A stretch of DNA of 64,000 nt. Source: Corythucha ciliata. Lineage: Eukaryota; Arthropoda; Insecta; Hemiptera; Tingidae. The translations under genes and the position numbers were made by a program. The stretch spans positions 17,112,001 through 17,176,000 of the forward strand of contig CM075941.1 of assembly GCA_038030265.1 (NCBI GenBank), given 5' to 3'. The notes under the pieces are model-generated. The model saw only the letters and a list, made by a program, of their open reading frames with translations. It searched no databases and was not told the DNA's origin. Below, piece after piece: positions 9,108-22,000 of the stretch (its first letter is position 1; every line of letters starts with the position of its first letter).

Positions 9108-9862
9108 TAAAGGGGCCCACACACGGTCAAACATGCTTGACAAGCATGTTTGCCAACCTCGCTTGACAAGCAGATTTGATCGTGTGTGGGGTCATGTTTG
9201 AAGGTTTAAAGGATTGACATCACGTTTGACGGTTTTCAGTCAATGCCAGAAAATTTGCTCTCAAACATTTGGTTTGACAAACATGTTTGATCGTGTGTGC
9301 GTGTGTTTCAAACCATCAAACCTTCAAACCATAAAGAAAAAAGGGTATTGGGGTGATTTTTATGAGAATGAAAAAATTTGTTTTTCATAATAATCCTTTG
9401 ACTAAATATTGGGTGTTTCACGAGGAAAGGACATACTTTCCTGGAAACATGGAGCATACTTGCACACTTTACGTCAATAAGATAGACGATAAGAAAAAAT
9501 AATATATTTATAAAAAAATCTCTGAGCATATCTCAGCTCTTCCAAGAGATTTGCGTGGCCAAAGTACCTCTTTTCATGAGCCATTGTTTGGTCCACATAG
9601 ACCTTTTCTTCTTCCTGTGGGCTTTATTTTGCGGCTTCGGCTCTGATAAGGCAATAAAAATAACTCAAATGGTTAATATCCATACTTAAACGTATTATGA
9701 ACGCAAAATGAGCACTGCTGAAGGTTGGGCGCACGTTTGAAGTTGAAGCTTGACGACAAGTTTGACCGTGTGGGTGCGACATCAAACGTCAAACATGCTT
9801 GACAAGCGAAACTAATAAAACCATGCTTGTCAAGCATGTTTGACCGTGTGTGGGCCCCTTAA
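9108..9862. mobile_element. Terminal-inverted-repeat element of about 755 bp (GGGGCCCACACACGG tips)
   Basis: The left end reads AAGGGGCCCACACACGGTCA followed by AACATGCTTGACAAGCATG. The right end is its complement, finishing ...CCGTGTGTGGGCCCCTTAA. The terminal repeats extend about 40 bp. Near-palindromic blocks around CATGCTTGACAAGCATG also occur inside, and the interior has no long reading frame. It is a non-autonomous DNA transposon by structure; the superfamily is unknown. TAAA/TTAA flanks resemble those of the 7121/10220 pair. Confidence 0.8.
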
Positions 9863-9869
9863 CTCGCAA

Positions 9870-10212
9870 ATTAGTACTTTTTCTCAATTTTCACTGTCAA
9901 TGGAATTATGCACGTTTTCTTTCTGCAAATTAGAGCTTTGTCTTGGACTTTTCCGCGAATTTTCAGCTTGAGTCACAAAGCAATTTTGTTTAAGTCGTGA
10001 ATTAGCGATTTGCCTCACTTTCAGTTAAGAATTAGATTTTTCTCCCAATTTGAGGCTCCAGAAACTGTGAATTGACGTTTTTACTTTTAGCGGTTAACTA
10101 GCGATTATTCTCAATGTTCAGCTGTGCATTTACTTTGGATTTCCTAATTTCAACTGCGAATTAGTGGGGTTTCCCAATTTTCGCCAATAATTATGTAGTT
10201 AGCACTTAAATT
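9870..10212 (+). repeat. Degenerate minisatellite array, family C, forward
   Basis: Units of about 28-32 bp around 'gcgaattagcgtttttctca' with 'attttcagctg' joins. The array runs directly between the right end of the 9108-9862 element and the left end of the MITE at 10220. Confidence 0.65.
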
Positions 10213-10219
10213 GTCATTT

Positions 10220-10411
10220 TTAAGCGGCCCATACACGTACAATAATATTGCGCAATAATAGGGGTTGTACAATAAAATTGAACGTTTGTGGGTTGTATTG
10301 GTGGGTTGCACAATATAATGAACAACCTATTTCTTATCCCTAAAGATCTGGAAACGAAATATTGTACAAATTTATTGCGCAATATTTATTGTACGTCTAT
10401 GGACCCCTTTA
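10220..10411 (+). mobile_element. MITE-like element, copy 2 (inverted relative to 7121-7314)
   Basis: It begins TTAAGCGGCCCATACACGTA and ends ATTGTACGTCTATGGACCCC, the reverse complement of the element at 7121. The copies differ by scattered substitutions and small indels, so neither is a recent duplication. It flanks, with copy 1, the 9108 element and an A array. Confidence 0.8.
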
Positions 10412-10589
10412 TTCGATAAAATTATAACCCTTGGGTCTCACAATGGCTTTGGAAAAGGCGAGGGGAAATCATGAATTCCACAAAATAACGTATCCAGTCC
10501 CAAAAATTTCAATTCAACGACAAAAACTGACTGTTTTCAGCCGCATGCCAGCGATCATAAAGTAACGAAACTGTTAATTTCGTAACACA

Positions 10590-10729
10590 GGGGCCTTATT
10601 CACTAACTTTTTTCATCATTGCTTTTTTCAAAAATCATATGCTTCCGTTCGGTTTTCTTAATTTCATGAGTGAAATTTCAACGTTTCTGCCAAAGCAAGG
10701 TTTCTATTTCGTTAGAGAATAAGGCTCCA
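10590..10729. mobile_element. MITE-like element (GGGCCTTATTCACTAAC tips)
   Basis: The left tip GGGGCCTTATTCACTAAC is mirrored by the complement of GTTAGAGAATAAGGCTCC at the right end. The element is about 140 bp, with a further internal inverted match (TTTCATGAGTGAAA). No coding capacity. The target duplication is unclear. Confidence 0.65.
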
Positions 10730-10929
10730 GTAATCAGTTTGTTCAGGAACACCCCCCCCCCCTAACCAACCACCTAACCTCTAGGAGCTCGAAACTAGCT
10801 ATATAGCAGAGAAAGTGTTAATTTCTCACGAAAATTCTAGGTAGAAATCGATCAACTGTGGAATGGAGGGGGTGGAGACGGTCTTATTGGGTGGCCGCCC
10901 ATTGATTTTCGGCAAATAGTCAATTAATC

Positions 10930-12000
10930 TTTTAAGGGCGCGAATAGCCAGCTTGGCCATTTTTTGGGGGGTCTGCTTGTCAAATTATGCATTTTAATTG
11001 CACGCTTCGTGAATTACGCCACCTGCAAGGCGCAAAAAGGATCGGTTTGGTATTTTTAGGGTATGAATCAGCTGCAGTTTTCGCCATTGTCAAGCCACGA
11101 AAGTTCAGTTTGGCCATGTTTGAAGCGAGAATTGCCAGAACGAGTGTGCCGTTTTCAGGGCATTTTTCAGCCAGTTTTGCTACTTTGAGGGCATGAATCA
11201 GATGTTTAGACATTTTGAAGGCGTGATAGCTCAGTTTAGTCATTTTTGAAGCACTATATAGAATTCGGTTTTCCCAGTTTCAGGACAGGTGTAATTTGTT
11301 TGGGCCTTTTCAAAGAGCGAATCATCATTTCAACCATTTTTAGACAGCGCAGAGTCAGTTTTGCTTATTTCAACGCGTGGATAGCCAGTTTGGCCATTTT
11401 TACAGCCAATACTGTCAGTGTGGTCAATCGTCAACTATGTAGGCCGAGAATAGTCTGCGTGATAGCTTCAGGACACGAATCCGTTTTTTAAAACTACTTT
11501 TAGGGTAAGAACTAAATTCAGCCATTTTAGGACGAAAATATTCAGTTTATTGCCGTTTTTAGGATACGTAGAGTCAGTTTGGCCATGTTTAAAGAGTAGA
11601 TGTTGTTAGGAGGCGAATGGTCAGTATTGGTCATTTTTGTTGTGTAAATGGTCCGTTTGGCCATTTTTGGTTAGCGAATGGTTGATTTAGCCATTTTTAG
11701 GGTGGGGATTCTGGTATTTTCACTTTTTAGTCATTCAAGCCATTTTTAGGACCCAAGAAGTCAATTTGCCTATTTTTAGGACGGGAATTGCCAATATGGC
11801 AATTTTTTGAGTGACAATTGTCATTTTCACTACTTGTAGGGCGTGAACAGTCAGTTAAGCCATTTTGAAGGCGCTGAAAGTCGGTTTAGCTATTTTGGGT
11901 CCTGATTATTGTCAGTTTACCCATTTAAATGGTGGAAATATCTATAGTTTAGCTTTTTTAGGCAGCAAATGGCTGTAAAGTCATTTTTAGTGTAGCGCGA
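10930..12000 (+). repeat. Degenerate minisatellite array, family D
   Basis: About 35 irregular units of 28-32 bp follow 'gcgaatagtcagtttggcca' plus 'tttttaggg'. Related blocks are at 35850-36560 and 40800-42020. Open frames within it are incidental. Confidence 0.7.
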
Positions 12001-15000
12001 AGGACACAATTTCTCAAGCCCCTCGCCCATGAGCAATGGGGGGCAAGTACGAAGGGGTGTTATAATTTTAACACGGCGTTATCCTATCACAATTAAAATG
12101 GATGTCATGTGGATACCACCCGTGTTATTCCATTGGGATCCCACTTCTGAGTATAATTTCTCTAAAATAATAATAATTTGTCTAAAATATTAGATCGTGG
12201 GGGCTTTCTACGAGGTTCAATATCCCAAAGTTGGTCTGGTCTCAGTTTTAGCATCAGACCTACAGATCGTGTTATTCGGTCCAGGCTCTTGTCAGTCGAG
12301 AGCCCAACAATTACATTATAGGGGAGCATGGAGCTCGCTGGACTAATTTCCCAGGAACAACCCACGGTTGTGGGAGCAGTTCATACCGCTGTAGTCTCTC
12401 TATAACAATCCCACACCATAAAAAAAAAGGATCAATCCCTTCGAGTGGAAAACATTGCTTTTAACCCATATACCCACCTTCTCACCCCCGCCAATCCATT
12501 GTGTGTTTATGCTCCCAAGGAACTTTTATTTCTTCTCCCCCGTGAAACTGTTCCAATCCAATAATTTCCTCTTTTTCGAAAAAGGCGTCCATTGATTCAT
12601 TCCTCCCGCCTCACCCCACGCCTTACATCGTTCATGCACTGACAAGGATCTCCCGAGTTTGAACATTTGGGTTACTCCTTTTTGTTCAAGTGCCGAAGAA
12701 AGACGGGTCCTGTTTGGGTTGAATGGTTTGGACTCGTTTTGTGTTAGGGAGAGGGGTGGGTTTGTTGGTGAAGGGTGTGGTGGGGGGAGGGTAAGACCCT
12801 TCCATGTGACATGAAATATAGGACATCCTGCTTGATCGCCTCTTTTGATAGAAATTCAAAGCATAGGCTATATATATATATAATAGGACAGAAAAGAGGG
12901 TTTTGGCTGGAAGATTACTTTGCTTTCAGCTGTCGCTCCAGTTTCTAAATTACAAGTTCTAGGGTGCTTCTGGATTTTTTTTTAATTATCCCACCGTGCT
13001 CTTGTGGAACAGCTGTAAGTGGGAGCAGATTAGTTTGAATAATTAGGGAATATTGTAATTAAGATAACTAAATTACTCGGTTTTTTAAATTTGTTTCTCT
13101 CGAATAAAATTAGTCACACACTCTATATGGATAAATGAGTGGCCTTCTTATAGTGGAGAACCCAAGTGTTTTTGTAAGCCCCAGTCCCCTCCTTCCTGTT
13201 TCCTCATCCTCCACCGAGAGTACAAGGTCATGGAGGCAGCTGCAAATTCCACCCCTGGATAGCGAGTGGAACCCATCCAATTGGCGTTGGGTGAGTGGGG
13301 GTGGTTAAATCCGTATCTATGGATTCTACAGCTCACTACCACCAACCTCGCACAACGACCTTTACCCTTCCCGGGTGCCGGTGTGTTGGATTCTGTGGCG
13401 CAGGTCCAGAGACGCGTTGGGATGGTGGATGTGGAAAGCTTTCCCTCTTTTTCACCCTCCACCCTCTTCTTCATCATTTTGTGTTGGGGTCAAAACTACC
13501 CGCCAACCCGCGAAAAGAGGAGAAGCGCGGGTTTTATACCCTAGGAGTTTTCCTCCACGTTGAAAACTGATAGAAACCTTCCTTATTTGTTAATAAGTTT
13601 TTCATTCCCCACTATTTGATTTCTCACTGGGAAATCTCGCCCCCTGCTCACCATTTTAAACACCGTCTAAAACATTCCTCCCTCGGTCTGTTCTTGACAA
13701 AGTCCGGGGGGGCGCCTTTGGGTGTCATGCTGAAAAATCCGTCGTCGATCGTCCACAGTGAACTTATTTCTTAGCCTATTCGGTCCCCCCCGCCCCTCTT
13801 CCCTTCAGAGAGCACTACACTGAAAAAATCCGAACCTGAGTGTGTGACGTCATGAAATACTTAGCCGTCCCTCTGGCCTACTGCCATCAGTTACAGGTCT
13901 GTTCCGAAATTAGTAGTTTTTTTTTGTGGCAAGTTCCTACTTGTAGTATTGACGTTTCTCAATGTAGACTCTTAAGTAGAGGACTAGTTGTAGTTCAATT
14001 ACACACTTAGGCAATGAATGAAAGCGTTAGAGCGGCTTAGTGGAGGAAGAGATTTCAAGGACACGTCAAAAATGTGAAAATATTGCATTTCGAAGTGGCT
14101 TTGAGCCGTAATATGATTTCTCACTCTATCCCTTCATTGCCTGCAAAGCTCAGTTGATTCTACCCGACAAAATCTCCCGTAGTATAAGTCTCTCTCATTT
14201 CTTCTCTATACAAAAAAAAAAAAAAGTGTTTAACGAACCGAGGAAAAGAGATCCCCCGTCCTCACCATCCGCATTTCCACAATTCTCTAGATTTGTTTGT
14301 CTGGTTTAGTGGAAATTCGCGATACTCTTCATATATCCGACTCGCCTTTTCACCATAAATACAAAGTTGACAAACTCATTTAACGAGTTTAACTGCGAAA
14401 GCTTACAAAAAAAAAAAGTTTTACTTCGTTGAGGGTGTTTGTAAAAGACTCGGCGTTAAGGGTGCAAAGGACTGGAAGTAAAATTGAAAAACAGATTAGG
14501 TTGTTGGATGAAGAGTGGGGGATTGTTTGAGGGGGAATGGGTCTCTTCTTAATTCTCGAGTAATTTAATATTAAATTGTCGATGAAAGACGGTGGAATCA
14601 TTAAAATGTAATTCTCAGGGTTCCCTTCAACTCTTATCTAACACTTTGAAAAATTCATGTTTCAGGTAAGTCCTTTTGCTGTACGTTAAAACTCCATTAA
14701 ACCGTGAGTACTACTCTTAATGGTTTTAAGCTTGGCGATAGCGTTTTTTTTTTTCTTTTTTTTTTTTTTTTCGTGGCCAGTGAGCGCCGAAGAGCTCCAG
14801 GCGAGATTGACAGGTCACAAGAGGGATAATTAAGTTAATTAATTACTTTCATCAGGGAAAGTCTTTAAAAAAATTAAAAATTGTTTTAAAAGAGTAGTGT
14901 TGGTGTGGGAAGCAGGGGATCCAGAAAAGGGGACGATACAATTAACTTTGGAGTCTCATCTCTGAAAGGATATTGAGAAGGGCATAGGGACTAAATGGGG

Positions 15001-16599
15001 AGGAAAAAGAAGCAATCAGTATATTTTCGCTTTTTTATTTCATCCCCTCACCCACGTCCCCAATCGTGCTCTTTTCGACGGTCTCACATCGTTCAAAAGT
15101 ACGACGGAATCCCATTTAGAAAAAAAGTGGTTCAAGGCCTCGACGAGCTGGTGTTTGTAAAAGGAGAAGGCTGGAAACTCTTTTTTTGGGGGGGGGGGAT
15201 AAAAGGTGGGTTGGTGGGAAAGTGGGGGGGGGGAAGGAGCTTGGGCTGTTCACTTCCCCTTAGTGAAGGAAATTTCCTTTGTGCTGCGCCACTTTTCAAA
15301 CTGAACTACAGCGGTGGTGGCGCGATGGTTTGGTGTTGTTGGAGAACGGGGTGGGTAGAAGTTCCTTTCTTTCGGATGTTGTTCCGCTGGAAAGCATATT
15401 TAGGCCCGCCCCTTCACTTGAACGAAAAACCTGTCAATTTTCACCAACTTGCACACTTCCAGCAAACACCCCCCATTATCACCACCTAAGTGTTTTCTGT
15501 GCTACTGTGGAGGGGGGCGGGGTAGGTTGAATAAATGGGTTAAAACAAAGGGTAATGCACACGAAAAGGCGGTAATGTAGCATTTTCCCTGAGATTTATG
15601 GGAGACATCTAACTTGAAAAGGATAGACCATGGCCCGCAAGGTTGGTTGTGTTGTGCTGGTCTCTACATACTTAAACTTCAATTAAATACCGAACTGACT
15701 TTATTTTACTCATTTAGCCGTCTCAACTTCTCAAGATTCCCCACCCCATTTCACCGCCACGGAAACGAAAGATTGAGTATCACAGATATTAAAGCCTTCC
15801 ATCAGTGGCGTAACAAGATAATTGAATGGTTGAGCCCTTCTGCTCACTATCGGAGAATTAAAATACTCAAAAATTATTACTTGGGTACTTAGGCCCGTAT
15901 TCATAGTCGCTACTTAAGTTAAAATTCTCCTAAGTAAAAGTCAATCCAGTTTTTGTTGGAATAAAATCATCTGCTTTGACGCGATGATTAACTGGAGTAA
16001 TCATAATAAGTAACTGGACACGAAATGTGCGTATCAGTTAAATGGGAGCGAAACGTACACAATCGTTGGCGAATTGGGTAAGAAATGTCGCTCTCGACCT
16101 TCAATATCTCCTTAGCGGAAACGTGGGGGCTGAAGAGTCAATTTGACTCCCACTTGAAATTTATCTGTTTGTTCTCATGTTTCCAAGGGACTTCGAAGCG
16201 TGTTGCGTATTCGTGGAATCCAAGGGATAACAGATAAGATCCCAGTTCTGGAATTTAATAATTTCGCACATTTTAATCAGAATGTCCTGAGAGGTAACAT
16301 AAAGCAATTAATTAACGCTGAAATTTCCAAGAAAATGAGATTAAAGTCAGGTCTCTAGCGTCTGACCTTTGTTAAGCCACTAGAACGCACTAAATAGTTT
16401 AAAGTATCGAAATTAAAGTTATTTCGGACTTGTATTTAAACAACAGTGACATGGTGCTTTAAATAGTAGTGGTCATAGTGGCCATTAGTAGAGATTAGCG
16501 AAAATGGACTACACTGAACCCCCCCCCCCTTCAACCACCCACCTGCGCACGCACTGGTCTCTAAAGTGGAGGCGCCTGCAGTGGAGGGCACTCAAAAAC
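12001..16599. other. Unique AT-rich stretch, no gene supported
   Basis: It holds oligo-C runs (for example 16519-16529), a (TA)n tract near 12870-12882, poly-T tracts at 14746-14771 and purine-rich segments. Overlapping open frames at 13148-13570 and 14995-15530 lie on both strands at once and have no recognisable domain or splice logic. A possible element tip, GGCCCGTATTCATAGTCGC, sits at 15892, but no matching end was found. Confidence 0.4.
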
Positions 16600-17430
16600 C
16601 TGATTTTTCCGCAAGTTTTTCCACATTTCAGCCTTGAATTAGAGGTTTTCCTGAATTGTATCCACTTATTATAGCGCTCTTTCCTCATTTTGCCGGAGAT
16701 TAGCGATTTTTTTCATTTTCAGCCGCACGAAGTTGCCTTGAGAAGCCATGAATTGACGTTTTCATCATGTTAACTGCGATCTAGAGTTTTATCCACACTT
16801 TAGTGCTTCTTCTCAAGTTTAGCGATTTAGCTCAATTTTTGCTGTAAATTAATGTTTTCTTCTTCTTCAATTTTTGGCATGAATTCATGTTTTTCCTTAA
16901 TTTAGTTGCTATAATATGAGTATCTTTCCCTAATTTTGTACGTGAATTAGCGCTTTTTCTTAATATCAGCCGCGGATTAGAGATTTCTCCAACTTTCAGC
17001 AATCAATTAGAGCTTTTTCTCACTTGACCTTACGAAGCCGCGAAATGGTGAGCTGTCGTAATTTTAGCGGCGAATTAGCGTATCATCAACAATTCAACAA
17101 TTCAGTGCTTTGTCTCAATGCCATTGGTAAATTATTGATTTTTCTCCAATTTAATTTTTTTTTTTCAATTTTAGCCGTGATTAAGTGATTAAGCGCTTTT
17201 TTACAATTACATCCATGAATAGCGGGTTTCCCTAATTTCAGCTGGGAATGAGTAATTTTCTCAATTTTAGCCCAGAATTAGCATTGTATTCATTTTTTGT
17301 TCTCGAAGTTACATGTAGAAACCTCGAATTAGCGCTTTTTCACAATTTTTCCTGCGAATATTAGCACTTTTTATCATTTTAGCCACGTACTGGACCCAAA
17401 AACAGCATGATAGTGCGCTTTCTCAGTTTT
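16600..17430 (+). repeat. Degenerate minisatellite array, family C, forward block
   Basis: About 27 units of around 30 bp, consensus near 'gaattagcgctttttctcaa' plus 'ttttagccgc'. Individual units are diverged and of uneven length. This is the first of three adjacent family C blocks that change orientation. Confidence 0.75.
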
Positions 17431-17599
17431 AGCTGTCTAAGAACCTTCAGAAAATTGTGATCAGCGTGTTTTCTCCATTGCCTCGCCATACATAATTTGT
17501 CATATCCGAATTTCACGACTATATGTGTGATGGTTTTGGTGCTGTCGTGACTGGCTAGCCCTGTCCACGGGTCTTTGTGCAGACTATACACCATACGCG

Positions 17600-18600
17600 G
17601 CTAAAATTGATTGATAATACGCAATAATGTGCCGTTCATGGGCCAAGAACACAACCAAAATTCTTAACAAAGTGTAAAATTCGTGGCTAAAATTGTGAAA
17701 AAATTCTCATCATTGGCTAAAATTGAGTGAATTCGCTAATTCACGTTTTTTAGATACATCTTCAAGACCCAAGTTGAGGGAAGGTCGCCAATTTGCGGCG
17801 AATGGACGGCGATGAAATTTACAAAAAACCCTATTGGGGGCAGCTCTGAGCTAAAATTGAAAAATGGCATTAAATCATGACAAAAAGTGAAAAAATGCAA
17901 ATTTGCCGCTAAAAATGCGGCGGATAAAAACCGTATTACGTAGCCTAAATGGGAAAATAGTTCAAACTAACGGCTATAAGTGAGTAAAAGTGATAATTCG
18001 TGGCTGAAATGGGCAAAAAGTACAAATACGCGTTTTCTGAAGGAAGGCTAAAACCGGGAAAAAGCGATAGTTCATGACTAATATAAAATGAAATAAACTG
18101 CTAATTTGACGCTGATACCAACAAAAATCTGAATTCACCGCTAAAACAAAGAAATAGCTCTAATTTGCGGCTAAAATTCACAGATAAATTGCTGTAAAAA
18201 TTGAGAAAAACCGCTCATTTGTGGATAGAATTGAGAATAAATCAGATTCATGGCTTTAGAGGCCAATTTGCAGTAAGATTGAGAGAAAACCGCCGTTGCG
18301 ATGCTGTTCTTAGTCTCCACCTGAAGAAGCAAAAACGTTAATTCATTGCTAAATTTAAAAAAAAAAATCGCGTCTAAAATCGACAAAAACGCAAATTCAG
18401 GGCAAAAATCGAGAAAAAACGCTTGGTTTACAGGAATAAATTCAGCTAAAATCTTGGAAAATTCATGATTAACAGTGGATAAAGCTGCTAATTTGAAATT
18501 GAAATCAGGGAAAAAAGTGCTGAAAAAGAGAAAAGCTTTAATACGCGACAAAAATTTAGAAAAATCGGTAAATCGCGGCTAAAATTGAATATCATTGTTT
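17600..18600 (-). repeat. Degenerate minisatellite array, family C, inverted block
   Basis: The same units appear as the complement: 'gctaaaattgagaaaaacgc' plus 'taattcgcg'. The orientation switch lies in a 170-bp non-repetitive spacer (17430-17600) that contains GACTGGCTAGCCCTG. Confidence 0.75.
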
Positions 18601-19030
18601 TTATCATTTGAGACGTAAAGTTGCCTCAAGAATTCCTCAGTTCCTTTTCTTAATTTCAGCTGTGAATTCAAAGTTTTCCTCAGTTTTAGCTGCGTATTAG
18701 CATTCATCTTAATTTTATCTGTGAATTAGTGGTTCCTCCCAATTTTATCCGTGAATTGCGTTTTTCTCAATCAATGTTTCTGTCTAATTTTACCCACGAA
18801 GTAGCGTTTTCATCATTTAAGCTGTAAAGTGACCTCAAGAATCCGCGAATAGGTGTTTTCTCAATTTCAGCTGTGAATCATCACATTTCATCAATTTTTA
18901 TAGATGCAAATTATAGCGATTTTTCTCAATTTTAGCCACGCATTGGCACTTTTCTTCAACTTGAGCCTCAAATTGTGGCGCTCTATCTCAATTTTAGAAG
19001 CGAGTTGGGGAGTTTTTCACATCTCAACAT
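18600..19030 (+). repeat. Degenerate minisatellite array, family C, second forward block
   Basis: Forward-orientation units resume ('ttttctcaattttagcc', 'gtgaattagtg') immediately after the inverted block, without an obvious spacer. Confidence 0.7.
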
Positions 19031-22000
19031 TCTAAATAATTCAAAATTGTTTTATCTTCGAGTTTGGGTGGTCCTCACTCCTCACCACTACCTTGTCATA
19101 CTCTAGAACCCAGGAGCCGAAAAAATAGACCGAAACCAACAAATAGAATGTTCCCTTATTGTCACTTTGAATGGCGCTGACGGGGCCCTCATGGAGACAT
19201 TCTGACCATGATCTGCTACATTTTCTCAATTTGCCATGAACCACGCCTGAATGAAAACACGTTGAAGAAATGACCCTAAACAACCCCCTCTCCACGTGGG
19301 TGCATTTCGGGGTTTCCCTACGTGTGTTTTTTTTTTTTTTTGTTTTGCCCAAGGAGGGGCGCGCGTCCAGTGAATCCGCGCCTAACTGCAAAGAACTTGA
19401 ATCACAACATATACTATCCAATACAATACTAACCAAAGAATGCTTTGAAGAATCACGGTATTTGTGCGGACAAATAAGGTCGAGCACTCGGCCACACATG
19501 TGTGGCAACACACAGGCACACACGTGGATGACTAGGTGCTTGAAACATGCGCTGCTCGCTTCAATGGTTCAATGGCCATACGATGCCGTAGTTGTTGCAG
19601 GAATGGACAGTCGGTCATTTTTGGTTATAGAAGTGACGTTCGGATGTGTCACTGCTTCGGAGTTCAGATGTGACTTGACGTGTGAAAAGGTCCAGTGAGG
19701 AGCGCATTGATCCCTGAAGGCAGCCTTCGGTGAGAGATGAGGGGAATGACTTATAAATGTCTTCGTAATAAGCCGGGAAGGCTGGCTGGTATCGTGGCCT
19801 TGACTATAATTTCTCCGCACCGAACGGCGCATTAAAAAAAATGATACTTAGTCAAGTAGGTCCCACATGACGTCCCCAAACTCAGAGTCGATGTTTCTCT
19901 GTAGAGTCGATTTCTCCGATATGCCATAACCCAGTATTAAGCAATATTCCCATGGATATCAAAATTGTCCGTAAAATGTCTGGGTGATGTCTGGGGGGGT
20001 CTTCCCTTCGAGAGAAGCATAGTTGACTCATATTACTATATTTGGGCGCAATTCTGTAACGGATCGCGGTTTGTGTATGTAGGACAGAGGGACTCTACTG
20101 AGCCGGCCGGTTTTAAGTTTAGTTTTAAGGGTTGGTTGGCCCGGAACAGTTTGTCACCGACGGTGACTTGGCCAAACGTGACCCGATAGGTTAGGACGAA
20201 TAAGGGCCGATTTTGGGTCCACTAATGATTTTATTTGTTAATACTTAATGGTATTGTCTCTTTTGCCGGTTTTGGGATGGTCGGTGATAAGAAGTAGAGT
20301 AGGGTAATTGGAGGTATTGTTGGTTGCAACGCGGGATGGGACTACCTGATCTATTTTGCTTTTTCCTCAATGGCCTCCTCGTGTTTCGCATTTCGGTGGT
20401 TAGGAAGGAAAACTGCTTATTATGCGTTCTCATGGAATTCCACCGATTTGTTCATCTTGGTGGTCTTGGTTTTTTCCTTGAGAGAACTCAAAATATTCCT
20501 TGCCCTTGTTGTAGGTGTACTTGATACACTTCGTGTGAGATTAAATGTTGGGGAGTCAGCACTGTGAACTGAGCACCGTGGCGACTATTTCAGTCGTCCA
20601 GCAGACAGTGCTCGCGTACGGCTTCTTGGATCTGTTCGATCGTCTTCACGGTCCCCTGATCAGAGTGACTAATGGAAAAAGGACCCCTGTATCACAGATA
20701 GAACGGTTGCCCGAGATATTATGTCGTCTGAGATTCGCCTGTCTGTCAAAATATCGGTTTCACCCCCCAAAACTGACTACTTAACGACTATGTAAACGTT
20801 TTATCTGATTATGCATTTGATTAATGGGGCCAAAATGTGGCGATCGGGAAGCGTAAAATAAATAAAAAACACAACAGGGAATCAATACGTATACGATTCA
20901 TATAGCCCACCTGCTCTAAAATGTATTGCCTGTAGGCGTGTGTGAACACAGAAAATTGCACAGCGCGGAATGCAACAATATTGGTATTATTGGCGGTGGA
21001 GGGAACTTGAGTGAAAGCGGTTTTTCTCCATTTCGCACTCCGTCCCACCCCCCAACCATATGTGGCAGCGTTAATATCAGACTAAAAGCTCCCACTTTAC
21101 GCTCGATGCGAGCCTATTTCCGTTTTTTTTTTCTTTTTTTTTTTTTTTTCTTTTTTCTCTGGTCGATGGTGAAATACGAGTCATTGAGTCATTCAGCGGC
21201 AACCTTTTATTGTCCTATTCTTTAGACGATCTTTTCAATTTATTGTCCGTGCTTCAGAACGCGAATTCAATTCAAAAGGAACAGTTTTGGTGTCACTGAC
21301 GTCTTGGAAGGAAAAATTGACAATGTGACGCAGAAAAAGGCCTCCTTTTTAATGTTTCAGTAAATAACAGAATGAGTTGCCATGAGATTTCGCCAGTTTT
21401 TAGCAACATTATCTATTGACTTCTTAACGTCAAATATCGTTAGTGCTGAACTTTCAACGGTTGATGTCGAGGAGAGTGTATTTTGTCGATAAAGGGGGGG
21501 GGGAGTGGAGTCCAGTCAAGAACTGTGATGGGTTCAAGCAAACAGACATATACGGTGTGTCCAATTTCATCCCACGCATCTTCCCGTCCCTGTTCAGCCT
21601 CGCCGTACAATTACGTCACTCGCAAAATACACTCACGTTGTGCCACTGAAACTCCTCCCCTCTTAAAGAAGGGAAAGATATCAGTGTCACCCGTTCCATT
21701 TTCGAATAGTCTCGAATTCATATTTACTTTTTCGTGACTTCTATACACCCCCCTCCCATCACACCCACAACCACATACGCCCTCATCGCTCAAGGCTCCA
21801 AATCTAATCGGATCGGATTGTTTCATGCGGAGGGATCTTTTTAAACAACCAATGGTTAAAGGTGAGGTGGAGTGGACACGAGAAATCTGTTTTGAGAAGC
21901 CGAAGAATTGAATGATCTTTTAGCTTTTATTTGAAGGTCTAAAGGCCACGAAGACAATTCTTTTTTGTACTATTACCCCCCTCCCCAAACCACCTTTCCA

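Noticed and set aside
14995..15530. 164-aa open frame on the + strand
   Set aside because: Gly/Phe/Ser-rich product that depends on an oligo-G run; no homology pattern; overlapping second frame of equal quality.
19041..19698. Overlapping open frames of 160 aa (-) and 142 aa (+)
   Set aside because: They occupy the same DNA on opposite strands, have no domain or family resemblance, and no supporting splice sites or promoter.
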